From: Paracoccaceae bacterium
Lineage (GTDB): Bacteria; Pseudomonadota; Alphaproteobacteria; Rhodobacterales; Rhodobacteraceae
Assembly: GCA_027069385.1 (NCBI GenBank)
Contig: JALXER010000218.1
Coordinates: 1 to 17,698 of the forward strand
Direction of reading: 5' to 3'
DNA length: 17,698 bases
Shown here: in pieces, positions 1 to 7,166 of the stretch
Layout: each line of letters starts with the position of its first letter
Numbering within the stretch: position 1 is the first letter of the stretch
Position numbers and translations under genes: made by a program
Notes under the pieces: generated by a model
The model's input: the letters and a program-made list of their open reading frames with translations, nothing else
Database searches by the model: none
What the model was told of the DNA's origin: nothing

Positions 1-77
1 CCGGGCACCTGCGCCTGACCCCGCAAGGGCGCGGATTTGCGGGTAGAACGCGGGCGGGCGGGGCCGGGATGGGACAT
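1..77 (-). CDS. aroA: 5' end of aroA, 3-phosphoshikimate 1-carboxyvinyltransferase (EPSP synthase), cut by the window edge
   Basis: Only about 25 codons are inside the window. The minus-strand reading from the ATG at 75-77 gives MSHPGPARPRSTRKSAPLRG followed by QAQVP and a partial glycine codon. A short basic/proline-rich start followed by a pattern like 'APLxGxxxVPG' is how alphaproteobacterial EPSP synthases begin, just before the conserved DKSISHR substrate-binding segment, which lies beyond the edge. The enzyme joins shikimate-3-phosphate and phosphoenolpyruvate in the sixth step of the shikimate pathway, in the cytoplasm. The ribosome binding site is weak (AAGG, 8 bases before the ATG). 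The gene lies after the terminator of the preceding minus-strand gene, so it should have its own promoter in 78-167; I could not pick one out. The call rests on N-terminal resemblance only. Confidence 0.72.
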   Translation of the reverse strand, partial: MSHPGPARPRSTRKSAPLRGQAQVP

Positions 78-167
78 GAAACAGACCTTGTGGTTATGCG
101 GGTGCCGCTAGATTTACCCAACCCTTTGACAAAACACCATGGCAATATTCCAAAGCGTATTCCCCAG

Positions 168-200
168 CAAAAAGGCCCGTCCAAAGCCGGACGGGCCTTT
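168..200 (-). terminator. Intrinsic terminator after the PPC-domain protein gene
   Basis: Positions 171-182 and 189-200 are perfectly complementary (12 bp arms, 6-nt loop), with a GC-rich core and AAA/TTT ends. On the minus strand the hairpin is followed by a run of five T (173-168, overlapping the arm). It starts 19 bases past the stop codon at 219-221, as expected for a Rho-independent terminator, and separates that gene from aroA. Read on the plus strand there is no useful T tract. Confidence 0.88.
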
Positions 201-218
201 CAGTCATGTCAGCGGGCG

Positions 219-1448
219 TTACTGGGCGCGCACATACCGCTGCAAGGACAGACGAACGGGCTGTGCCGGTGTGCCTTCCTCGTAGTTATAAAGCAGTATC
301 CCGATCAGATAGCGCCCCGGGAACAATTCCTGAGCGATCAGCGAATCCAGCGAACTGCCGTCATCATCGTTGAAGGCCAGTTGCTCGCCGCGTTCGGAGT
401 AAAGGTAAATCTTGGGATCCGCCCCGCCATTGCCAATCGCACGGATCAGCATCAGTGACGATTCGCTTACTTCAAAGCTTACCCAGCGGGCAACGCCGCC
501 AACCAGCACATCACCGGAATACGCGCCGGTTACCAGCCCGATATTGTCAATCGGATAGTCACCACCGATGGGCGGAGAAGCTTCGCCTTTGTCGTAACGG
601 GCGCGCAGGAACGCGGCTTCATCAAATTCACGAATCGAAACGGCGATAGGCTGGGTGCCGTCCGACAGCGCGCTGACCGCCATACAGTAATCACCGGCCT
701 GCAACGGGGTTTGCATGTCGATTTGCGAGTTCAGACCGTCAAAGTCGTCATTCTCGGCAACTACATTGCCCGCATTGTCATAGACCCGCACAACCGGATC
801 AGCGTCGGGGTTGGCCGCAGTAATGGTCAGGCCAATCGGCGACGAAACGGTAAAGCGGTGATAGGTCACATCACCGGTCCGGTTCAGGTTGATCGCATTG
901 CCACCGGCAACCGCGTTGTTGATGGCCCCAAAGGCAAGCGGCGATGCGGGGGTATTGGCGGTACAGGCTTCAACCGCGCCGCCACCTCCGGTAACGCCCG
1001 GGGTAATCGGCGTGTGTTCCAGTCGGCCAAGCTGAACCGTGGTCGGGCCGGTGGTCGAGGAAAAGTTGTAAACCCGTGCGCAATAGGTGCCGGCATCGAC
1101 CGAAACCTCGATCCGCGAGGCACGTCCGCCGCCGCCGTCATCGTCCGAGGCAATCTCGTTGCCCGCCGCATCGAGCAGCACCATTACCGGGTCAACCCCG
1201 CCATCGTCGGTGGCCTCGATTCGCAAATCCGTCGGCGTGGATACCTCGAATTGCAGGTAATTGGACACGCTGGGAACCAGTTGAATATTCATCTGTGCAG
1301 GTGCGCCCATGGTGGCCGCATCCACACCAAAACCGCCAAATTGCTGAATATCGGCAGGCGATGTGCCGCAAACGCTAAGCTGCGCAAAGGCAAGCGAAGG
1401 AAAGAATATGCTGGCTGTGGCCAGCATTGCGAGACTTGATTTCTTCAT
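219..1448 (-). CDS. Exported protein with three PPC-like (pre-peptidase C-terminal) domains
   Basis: A 409-residue protein with a clear signal peptide: KK at residues 2-3, a hydrophobic stretch, and an AFA|Q cleavage site after residue 22. Three similar beta-rich units follow. Each has an aromatic 'xxFEV/FTV' strand (64-69, 196-201, 322-327), a 'DPxxxLYDxAG'-type strand (86-96, 216-227, 343-354), an acidic 'NDDD/SDDDG' loop (101-107, 232-236, 360-363) and a 'AGxYxxxV' strand (119-126, 251-258, 377-384). This is the pattern of PPC domains of secreted proteases, but no protease domain is present, so the protein is three accessory domains alone. It probably acts in the periplasm or outside the cell, perhaps binding calcium through the acidic loops (inference). 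The start is well supported by AAGGAG at 1457-1462. It is monocistronic by appearance, with its own terminator and a long upstream gap. Confidence 0.82.
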   Translation of the reverse strand: MKKSSLAMLATASIFFPSLAFAQLSVCGTSPADIQQFGGFGVDAATMGAPAQMNIQLVPSVSNYLQFEVSTPTDLRIEATDDGGVDPVMVLLDAAGNEIASDDDGGGGRASRIEVSVDAGTYCARVYNFSSTTGPTTVQLGRLEHTPITPGVTGGGGAVEACTANTPASPLAFGAINNAVAGGNAINLNRTGDVTYHRFTVSSPIGLTITAANPDADPVVRVYDNAGNVVAENDDFDGLNSQIDMQTPLQAGDYCMAVSALSDGTQPIAVSIREFDEAAFLRARYDKGEASPPIGGDYPIDNIGLVTGAYSGDVLVGGVARWVSFEVSESSLMLIRAIGNGGADPKIYLYSERGEQLAFNDDDGSSLDSLIAQELFPGRYLIGILLYNYEEGTPAQPVRLSLQRYVRAQ

Positions 1449-1467
1449 CTCTGTAACTCCTTAATAT

Positions 1468-1495
1468 GTTCAAAATGAACCGCTACTATTAATAG
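1468..1495 (-). promoter_or_regulatory. Two adjacent small palindromes upstream of the PPC-domain gene
   Basis: Between the gene start and the next gene lies an AT-rich stretch with two perfect palindromes: GTTCAAAATGAAC (1468-1480, 5-bp arms) and CTATTAATAG (1486-1495). They lie just upstream of the Shine-Dalgarno sequence at 1457-1462, where a promoter or operator would be expected. No convincing -35/-10 pair at standard spacing could be matched, so the promoter itself is unassigned. Such short palindromes can arise by chance in AT-rich DNA. Confidence 0.3.
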
Positions 1496-1574
1496 CTGGG
1501 GGCATTTTCGGGTGATTCCAAGGTTTTAGCAAGCAAAGAATTGAGGTTTTTTGAAACGGCCTTCCAATCGGCTG

Positions 1575-2600
1575 TTATTCGCGTGCCTGTCGGTGCAACA
1601 GCACCTGCCAGATCACCAGCCAGATAAACAATCCCGCGCCAAGCGGGATCATCGCCAGAAACGGAATGATCCCGATACTGGCCCCTTTGACGGGGGTATA
1701 GGTCAGGATCAGTACCGAGGCCAGCCCGGTCAGGAATACCCCCGAGATCACCACCACCGGTCCGCGCGTGCTGGCATTGGCAACCGTCGGATCATGCGCG
1801 CGCGGGCGGGTCCGGGCAATCAGCAGGGCCAGCACCGGATAAAAGGCCAGCGTCAGCGCCTGAATGGGTAGCGGTGGCAGGTTTTCGGGCAGGAGCAACG
1901 CATAGCTGGCACCGTAAATCAGCGCCAGCCAGACCATTGCCACGCCCAGCCCGATGCGCGATAGCGTGGGCGAGGCAACCCGCTGATCCACCCGTTTTTC
2001 CAGCAGCTTCCAGCCCAGTGCCAGCACGACCAGCAGCGACAGCCAGCTATACAGGTATTCACCCGGCACCGGCATGTTATGCCCCGAGACCACCCCCCAG
2101 ACCAGCACCAGCGCCACCCGACGCAACAACGCCCAGCGGCTGGTGCCAAATATCCAGTCGGGCATCGGAAAAAACCGGCCAAATGCGGGGAAAAGGGTTG
2201 AAACCACCGCAAGCGGCAGCAGGAACGAGGTTACCGGATGGTAAAACAATGCCAGCCCCACCGTTTCGTGAATGCCGAACCATGGGCCGAATCCGCCGAA
2301 CGCGAACCCCTCGGCGCCGGGGTAGCTGTGCCAGATCACCTTGGTGATCCAGGTCTCGTAAAGCGCAAAAACGATGCCGAACAGGTAAAGGGCGGGCCAG
2401 GATGTGCGCCGCGTTTGTACCGCGATATGCACCAGCAGCCAGAAATGCAGCCCGTAAAGCGGCAGTGCCAGCAAGTATACGTCAAAACGGGTTAGCCAGC
2501 CGTTGCCGGTGCCGGCGAATACCTCGGGCAGGCCAAAGGCCAGCAGCGAAACCCAAAGCACGAACAGGGCGCGGGTCGGAAATTTAGCCCACCGCGGCAA
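1575..2600 (-). CDS. Polytopic inner-membrane protein of unknown function
   Basis: A 341-residue, very hydrophobic protein that I do not recognise. About ten membrane segments can be drawn (roughly 11-29, 42-62, 68-85, 113-139, 159-176, 183-200, 215-237, 245-263, 281-301, 308-335), with basic loops such as 199-207 and 263-268. Histidines and prolines are conspicuous near membrane segments (H91, H111, H121, H174). The start is a TTG at 2598-2600 with a stop codon in frame directly before it, so translation cannot begin further upstream. The next candidate, a GTG at codon 14, would cut into the first membrane segment. The first 17 bases overlap the end of the upstream gene, so translation is probably coupled to it. 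No terminator is obvious after the stop. Confidence 0.72.
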   Translation of the reverse strand: MPRWAKFPTRALFVLWVSLLAFGLPEVFAGTGNGWLTRFDVYLLALPLYGLHFWLLVHIAVQTRRTSWPALYLFGIVFALYETWITKVIWHSYPGAEGFAFGGFGPWFGIHETVGLALFYHPVTSFLLPLAVVSTLFPAFGRFFPMPDWIFGTSRWALLRRVALVLVWGVVSGHNMPVPGEYLYSWLSLLVVLALGWKLLEKRVDQRVASPTLSRIGLGVAMVWLALIYGASYALLLPENLPPLPIQALTLAFYPVLALLIARTRPRAHDPTVANASTRGPVVVISGVFLTGLASVLILTYTPVKGASIGIIPFLAMIPLGAGLFIWLVIWQVLLHRQARE

Positions 2601-3096
2601 TCAGCACCGCCAGTTCTCCGTCGGGTAACGCAAACACGCTGACCCGCAGCAGCGCCGCATTGACCTGCCCGCGCTCTATTTCGCGTTCCAATAGGCCGGT
2701 TTGGCTTTTGGCATAGCAATACTGGAAGTAACGCGCGCTCGACAGCAGCGAGCGCCGCTGCGCCGTGATAAAATAATCCTCGGACATTTCCGAAATCACC
2801 ACCGGTTCGCCGTTATCATATTCGACATAGCTGTCAGCCGTGCCGGATTTGTGCAGATTGGCGCGATCCTGTTGCAGGATGGCGCGATAATCCAGCAGGC
2901 GCTCGCCACGCGAATTATAAAGATCGCGCTCGGTGATCAGGGTAAAATATGTGACAACCTCGGTCACCGGGCCGTAATAGGCGCCGTCGCGAAGGATAAG
3001 CCGGTCATCGCCGGTATATTCGATACAGCCCTGCGCATAAGCCAGACCGGGGATAAACAGCAGGGCAAAAAGGGCGTTGCGGAACAGGGTTTTCAT
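2584..3096 (-). CDS. Small exported protein of unknown function
   Basis: A 170-residue protein with an N-terminal signal peptide (basic start, hydrophobic 7-19, AYA|Q site after residue 21). There is no canonical lipobox at Cys24. Cys24 and Cys127 are the only cysteines of the mature part and could form a disulphide (inference). The mature protein is rich in Tyr, Asp and Glu. I do not recognise a family. The start is secure: GGAGG at 3104-3108 lies 7 bases upstream. The 3' end overlaps the start of the next membrane-protein gene by 17 bases, so the two are very likely co-expressed. It lies 73 bases after the second ABC transporter gene without a strong terminator between, so read-through from that operon is possible. 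Confidence 0.75.
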   Translation of the reverse strand: MKTLFRNALFALLFIPGLAYAQGCIEYTGDDRLILRDGAYYGPVTEVVTYFTLITERDLYNSRGERLLDYRAILQQDRANLHKSGTADSYVEYDNGEPVVISEMSEDYFITAQRRSLLSSARYFQYCYAKSQTGLLEREIERGQVNAALLRVSVFALPDGELAVLIAAVG

Positions 3097-3169
3097 CGTG
3101 AAACCTCCGACTAGTCGTCAACCCGATAAGCCTCGCATGTTTTGCCTTGAAAAGCAAGGTCGGCGGCGG

Positions 3170-4999
3170 TCAGGCGTCCGCCCCGATAAACCCGCCCGAC
3201 TGGCGATTCCACAAGGCTGCATACAGGCCGTTTTGTGCCAGCAACGCGGTATGGGTGCCCTGTTCAACCACGCAGCCTTCGTCCAGCACTACGATCCGGT
3301 CCATCATGGCGATGGTGCTAAGGCGATGCGCAATGGCGATCACGGTTTTGCCCTGCATCAGGGTATCGAGGGTATCCTGAATTGCCGCCTCTACCTCGCT
3401 GTCCAGCGCTGAGGTGGCCTCATCCAGCACCAGAATCGGCGCGTTTTTAAGAATCACCCGTGCAATGGCGATGCGCTGGCGCTGGCCGCCCGACAGCTTT
3501 ACCCCGCGCTCGCCCAGTCGTGCGTCAAACCCGCTGCGGCCGTTGCTGTCCTGAAGGTCGCGAATGAAATCAAGCGCCTGCGCCTGTTCGCAGGCGGCCA
3601 GCAGTTCGGCCTCGGTCGCCTCGGGCTTGCCATAAAGGATGTTTTCGCGCGCCGAGCGGTTAAACATCTGGGTGTCTTGTGTCACCATGCCGATATGCTG
3701 GCGCAGCCCGTCTTGCGTCAGGTCGCGCAGGTCCACCCCGTCAAGCGTGATCGAGCCGCCTTCGACGTCGCGCATCCTGAGCAACAATGAAACCACGGTC
3801 GATTTCCCCGCCCCCGAGCGCCCGATCAGCGCCAGCTTTTCCCCCGGTTCGATGGTCAGGTCAAAACGGTTCAGCCCGCCGCCATCGGCGCGGCCATAGT
3901 GGAAATCAACCGCGTTGAACCGCAGCGCGCCGCGCACGTTTTTGGGCGGCACCGCAGCGGCGCGATCCACCAGCGTGTAATCCTTGGCAAGGGTCGATAT
4001 GCCGTCTTCGGCAGTGCCTATCTCGGCATATAACCCCATGATTGTAAAGGAAAACCACCCTGTCATCGCCCCAAGCCGCGAGGCCAGAATCCCCGCCGTG
4101 ACAATCGCGCCGGCTTCGGAGTTGCCGCTATACCACAGCGCCACCGCCGTACCGACCAGCGCCACGGGCAGCAACCCTGCCAGCAGCGCCACCGCAAGCC
4201 GGAACCGCATCACCTGCCGCCCGAATGCTAGGGTTGCCTCGCGAAAATTGACAAGGGTTTTATGGGCGGCGGTTTCCTCGCGGTCGGTATGGGCAAACAG
4301 TTTGACGGTCTGGATATTGGCGATGCTGTCAACGAAATTGCCCGAAATCGCCGAGCGGGTTTCGGCGCGCTTTTTGCCAAGCTTGCGGATGCGCGGCAAG
4401 GCCCAGCGCAAGGCCGAAACATAAAGCACCAGCCAGCCCGCCATTACCAGTGACAGCCACGGGTTGGAGCCGGAAAGCACCGCCGCCCCGCCGATTACCA
4501 TGGCCAGCGCAAAGGCCACGGCGTTGAGCATCTCCATCAGGATCTGCCCCAGCGCCGCCGCGGTCTGCATTTGTTTCTGGTTGATCCGGCCGGCGAAATC
4601 GTCTTCGAAAAAGCTCAGGGACTGGCCAAGGGTGTATTTATGCAGCCGGAACAGGCTTAGCACCGACAGGTTGGGGTTGAATGCCAGCGCGTTTATCGCC
4701 GCTTGTGACAGCACCACCGCAGGGCGCACCAGCAGCATAAACCCCACCATCGCCGCCAGTTGCCACACATAGCCGTCAAGAAAAGCCGGGCGCCCGACAG
4801 CGGTAATCCGGTCGATGATTGCCCCGACCAGCCACGCCGCCATGACTTCGGACAGCCCGATCAGCACCGAGGCAATGCCCGCCAGCACCACCGCCTTGCC
4901 CGCACCGGCAAACAGCCATTTGCCAAAGGCGATCAGGGTTTTGGGCGGCGGGCCGTTGGCGGGGGCAAACGGGTCGATCAGGGTCTCGAAAAACTTCAC
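3170..4999 (-). CDS. ABC exporter half-transporter (fused membrane and ATPase domains), second of a pair
   Basis: A 609-residue type I ABC exporter subunit. The membrane domain spans about residues 25-330. The nucleotide-binding domain has Walker A GRSGAGKST (393-401), Q-loop Gln441, signature LSGGQ (502-506), Walker B ILVLDE (522-527) with the catalytic glutamate, the D-loop SALD, and H-loop His558, so its ATPase site is complete. The start is GTG at 4997-4999, supported by AGGAG 6 bases upstream. It begins MKFFETLIDPF and ends FIGADA, closely matching the start and end of the upstream ABC gene, which has the same length. The two are separated by only 45 bases and very probably form a heterodimer. 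The substrate cannot be read from the sequence; lipids, peptides or drugs are all possible for this class. Confidence 0.93.
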   Translation of the reverse strand: MKFFETLIDPFAPANGPPPKTLIAFGKWLFAGAGKAVVLAGIASVLIGLSEVMAAWLVGAIIDRITAVGRPAFLDGYVWQLAAMVGFMLLVRPAVVLSQAAINALAFNPNLSVLSLFRLHKYTLGQSLSFFEDDFAGRINQKQMQTAAALGQILMEMLNAVAFALAMVIGGAAVLSGSNPWLSLVMAGWLVLYVSALRWALPRIRKLGKKRAETRSAISGNFVDSIANIQTVKLFAHTDREETAAHKTLVNFREATLAFGRQVMRFRLAVALLAGLLPVALVGTAVALWYSGNSEAGAIVTAGILASRLGAMTGWFSFTIMGLYAEIGTAEDGISTLAKDYTLVDRAAAVPPKNVRGALRFNAVDFHYGRADGGGLNRFDLTIEPGEKLALIGRSGAGKSTVVSLLLRMRDVEGGSITLDGVDLRDLTQDGLRQHIGMVTQDTQMFNRSARENILYGKPEATEAELLAACEQAQALDFIRDLQDSNGRSGFDARLGERGVKLSGGQRQRIAIARVILKNAPILVLDEATSALDSEVEAAIQDTLDTLMQGKTVIAIAHRLSTIAMMDRIVVLDEGCVVEQGTHTALLAQNGLYAALWNRQSGGFIGADA

Positions 5000-5019
5000 C
5001 TACGTCTCCTTTGTCGGGC

Positions 5020-5047
5020 GGTGCGTGGAGGACCACGCACCCTACTA
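5020..5047. repeat. Palindromic intergenic repeat of GTAGGGTG type, copy 1
   Basis: Arms 5020-5028 (GGTGCGTGG) and 5033-5041 are a perfect 9-bp inverted repeat around a 4-nt loop. On the minus strand the element is entered through GTAG, and the TAG at 5045-5047 is the stop codon of the upstream ABC gene. A second element of the same design is at 12298-12321. It has no T tract, so it is not a standard terminator, although the hairpin may protect the upstream mRNA from 3' decay. Confidence 0.7.
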
Positions 5048-6874
5048 CTCTGCGCCGATAAATCCGCCTGACTGGCGATTCCAGAACCCGGCATAAAGGC
5101 CGTTTTGCGCCAGCAGCTCGGCATGGGTGCCGTCCTCGGCCACGCGGCCCGCATCCAGCACCACGATCCGGTCCATGCGGGCGATGGTGCTAAGGCGGTG
5201 GGCAATGGCGATCACGGTTTTGCCTTCCATCACCCCGTAAAGCGTGTCTTGTATGGCGGCCTCTACTTCACTGTCCAGCGCCGAGGTGGCCTCGTCCAGC
5301 ACCAGAATGGGGGCATCTTTCAGGATAACCCGCGCAATGGCAATACGTTGCCGCTGTCCGCCCGACAATTTTACCCCGCGTTCACCAACCTGTGAATCAT
5401 ACCCCGTATTTCCGTACGGGTCTTGCAGGTCCTGAATAAAGCCGTCGGCCTCGGCCCGCTTGGCGGCGTCGATCATCTGGGCCTCGGTTGCATCGGGGCG
5501 ACCATAAAGGATATTGGCGCGGATCGAGCGATGCAGCAGGCTGCTATCCTGTGTGACCATGCCGATCTGGCGGCGCAGGCTGTCCTGCGTGACATCGCGC
5601 ACCGATTGCCCGTCGATCAGAATTTGGCCTTGCTCGGCGTCGCGAAAGCGCAATAACAGGTTCACCAGGCTGGATTTGCCCGAGCCCGAACGCCCGACCA
5701 GCCCGACCTTTTCGCCGGGCCGGATGGTCAGGTTCACATGGTCCAGCCCGCCGCGCCCCTTGCCGTAATGGTGGCTAAGGTCGCGCACCTCTATGCGGCC
5801 TTCGGTCAGGTTCAGGTGCGTGGCCTGCGGGGCATCGGTAACCGACTGGGGCACGGCGATGGATTGCAGCCCCTCGCGCATGACGCCCGCATGTTCGAAC
5901 AGCCGCACCGTTACCCACATGATCCAGCCGGTCATGCCGTTCAGGCGAATGGTCAGCGCTGCCGCCGCCGCGACTTCGCCCACCGACACGGTGCCCGCGC
6001 TCCAAAGCCAGATCGCCGGACCGATCACCCCGACCATCAGCAGCCCGTTCAGCGACGCCAGACTAAAGGTCAGCCGCGTCATCAGCCGCAAGAACCGCTG
6101 AAAGCGCAAGCGTTGGCGTTTCATCGCGGACAGGGCGTATTGTTCCTCGCGTTTGCCATGGGCGAACAGCTTGACCGATTCGATGTTGGAATAGGCATCG
6201 ACAATCCGGCCGGTGACCAGCGATTTTGTCTCGGACATCCGTTCCGAGGCATGCGCAACCCGCGTGGCAATCCGTTTGACAAACAGCACATAGACCACCA
6301 TCCACACCGACATCGGCACCGCCAGCCGCCAGTCGATGGCGCCCAGTACCAGAATGGCACCGATCACATAGGTGGTGGCATACCAGATGCCCTCGAAGGC
6401 CATATAGGTGCTGTCCTCCATCGCCGGGCCCATCTGCATCACGCGGTTGGCCAGCCGTCCGGCAAAATCGTTCTGGAAGAACTCGGTCGATTGCCCGAGC
6501 AGGTGCTTATGCGCCCGCCACCGCGCCTGTTCCTGCATGTTGCCCGCCAGAGTCTGCTCGAGAAACAGGTGGTTAAGGGTAATAATCAGCGGCCGCAAAA
6601 ACAGCACGAACAGCCCCGCCAGCAGCAACTCAACCCCGTGGAGAGACCAGATTTCGCGGGTGCCGGCGGTGTTCATCAGGTCGATCACCCGCCCCGAGTA
6701 AAAGATCAGCCCGCTTTCCATCACCGCCGTCAGCACGCCAAGCAATGCCATCAGCGGCAACCATTTGCGAAACGGCCCGAGGTTGGAAACCACATAGGCC
6801 CACAGCCGACCCGAGGGCGTGCTTTCATCATGGGCCTGAAACGGATCGATCAGGTTTTCGAATTTCTTAAACAT
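5045..6874 (-). CDS. ABC exporter half-transporter (fused membrane and ATPase domains), first of a pair
   Basis: A 609-residue type I ABC exporter subunit: membrane domain in about residues 35-330, then a nucleotide-binding domain with Walker A GRSGSGKS (394-401), Gln442, LSGGQ (503-507), Walker B ILVLDE (523-528) with the catalytic Glu, and H-loop His559. The reading frame is open further upstream to 7033, but the start at 6872-6874 (MFKKFENLIDPF) is chosen because it has GGAG 6 bases before it, gives the same length and N-terminus as the neighbouring ABC gene, and leaves the 61-codon gene upstream intact. That gene's TAA stop lies 8 bases inside this one, so translation is coupled. With the second ABC gene it probably makes a heterodimeric exporter. 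Both partners keep all catalytic residues, unlike heterodimers with one degenerate site. Substrate unknown. Confidence 0.93.
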   Translation of the reverse strand: MFKKFENLIDPFQAHDESTPSGRLWAYVVSNLGPFRKWLPLMALLGVLTAVMESGLIFYSGRVIDLMNTAGTREIWSLHGVELLLAGLFVLFLRPLIITLNHLFLEQTLAGNMQEQARWRAHKHLLGQSTEFFQNDFAGRLANRVMQMGPAMEDSTYMAFEGIWYATTYVIGAILVLGAIDWRLAVPMSVWMVVYVLFVKRIATRVAHASERMSETKSLVTGRIVDAYSNIESVKLFAHGKREEQYALSAMKRQRLRFQRFLRLMTRLTFSLASLNGLLMVGVIGPAIWLWSAGTVSVGEVAAAAALTIRLNGMTGWIMWVTVRLFEHAGVMREGLQSIAVPQSVTDAPQATHLNLTEGRIEVRDLSHHYGKGRGGLDHVNLTIRPGEKVGLVGRSGSGKSSLVNLLLRFRDAEQGQILIDGQSVRDVTQDSLRRQIGMVTQDSSLLHRSIRANILYGRPDATEAQMIDAAKRAEADGFIQDLQDPYGNTGYDSQVGERGVKLSGGQRQRIAIARVILKDAPILVLDEATSALDSEVEAAIQDTLYGVMEGKTVIAIAHRLSTIARMDRIVVLDAGRVAEDGTHAELLAQNGLYAGFWNRQSGGFIGAE

Positions 6875-7052
6875 CGGAGACTCCGTTGATCGGGTAAATC
6901 CGCAGCTCCAACCGGAAGCCCGGCCAGATCGGCAAGTGCCAGCGGCGCGGTTCGATTTCATAGATGCGATCACCCATATCGCGGACAAACCAGTCCGGTA
7001 ACGGGGTGTCAATTTTGTGGCGCGGGTCGCCAATATAGATGATGGGGTTCAT
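6867..7052 (-). CDS. Small protein (61 residues) coupled to the ABC exporter genes, unknown function
   Basis: A 61-codon ORF starting MNPIIYIGDPRHKID. It is rich in Pro, Arg, Asp and aromatics (Trp21, Trp38, Trp43) and has no cysteine, no membrane segment and no signal peptide. I do not recognise a family. Evidence that it is real: a near-perfect AGGAGG at 7060-7065, 7 bases before the ATG; an 8-base overlap of its end with the start of the first ABC gene; and a position directly after the regulated leader at 7067-7192. It could be a regulator or accessory subunit of the exporter, or it could act chiefly as a translated coupling element; the sequence does not decide. The conserved-looking aromatic/Pro pattern argues for a folded product. 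Confidence 0.68.
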   Translation of the reverse strand: MNPIIYIGDPRHKIDTPLPDWFVRDMGDRIYEIEPRRWHLPIWPGFRLELRIYPINGVSDV

Positions 7053-7059
7053 CGGACTG

Positions 7060-7066
7060 CCCTCCT
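7060..7066 (-). promoter_or_regulatory. Strong ribosome binding site deciding the start of the 61-codon gene
   Basis: Minus-strand AGGAGGG at 7060-7066, 7 bases before the ATG at 7050-7052. It is the best Shine-Dalgarno sequence of this operon and directly abuts the CGCCCGC segment (7067-7073) that can pair with the leader, so its accessibility may be controlled. Confidence 0.7.
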
Positions 7067-7099
7067 GCGGGCGAATGGGAATATGAAAAAAATGAGAGA

Positions 7100-7117
7100 G
7101 CGGGGCAGACCGCCCGC
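7100..7117 (-). promoter_or_regulatory. GC hairpin followed by a U7 run (possible intrinsic terminator in the leader)
   Basis: On the minus strand GCGGG (7117-7113) pairs with CCCGC (7104-7100), 5 bp around an 8-nt loop, and seven T follow at 7092-7086 after a 7-nt gap. The gap is longer than in a good terminator, so terminator activity would be weak unless extra pairing fills it. The upstream arm GCGGGCG (7117-7111) can instead pair with CGCCCGC at 7073-7067, a perfect 7-bp helix extended by one U-A pair. The two structures exclude each other. Confidence 0.4.
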
Positions 7118-7133
7118 ACGCAAAGCAAGGCCG

Positions 7134-7166
7134 TCAGATGGCTGATAGGTACTTTGCGTTGGTCAT
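7134..7166 (-). CDS. Candidate 10-residue leader peptide
   Basis: A short minus-strand ORF, MTNAKYLSAI then TGA. It starts at the second of two in-frame ATGs (7164-7166; the other is at 7170-7172) because the AGGA at 7174-7177 then has a suitable 8-base spacing. It begins about 26 nt after the predicted transcription start and ends 81 nt before the 61-codon gene. Its small size, its position between a strong promoter and an alternative-hairpin region, and its SD inside an inverted repeat fit a leader peptide whose translation sets the fold of the leader RNA. It has no run of one amino acid, so it does not look like classical amino-acid attenuation. A chance ORF is possible. Confidence 0.4.
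   Translation of the reverse strand: MTNAKYLSAI

Noticed and set aside
69..458. 129-codon plus-strand ORF at the left edge, and a possible plus-strand gene end in bases 1-60
   Set aside because: It runs through the terminator hairpin and antisense to the exported-protein gene; the same DNA read on the minus strand gives a recognisable aroA start.
3139..3160. Small hairpin CCTTG/CAAGG after the second ABC gene as a terminator
   Set aside because: Only a 5-bp stem and no T tract on the minus strand.
5738..6889. 383-codon plus-strand ORF antisense to the first ABC gene
   Set aside because: Low-complexity H/Q/P/R composition and exact antisense position show it is a shadow ORF.
6875..7033. N-terminal extension of the first ABC gene to 7033 (662 residues)
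   Set aside because: The extension has no ribosome binding site, overlaps the better supported 61-codon gene, and the start at 6874 gives the same length and N-terminus as the paralogous ABC gene.
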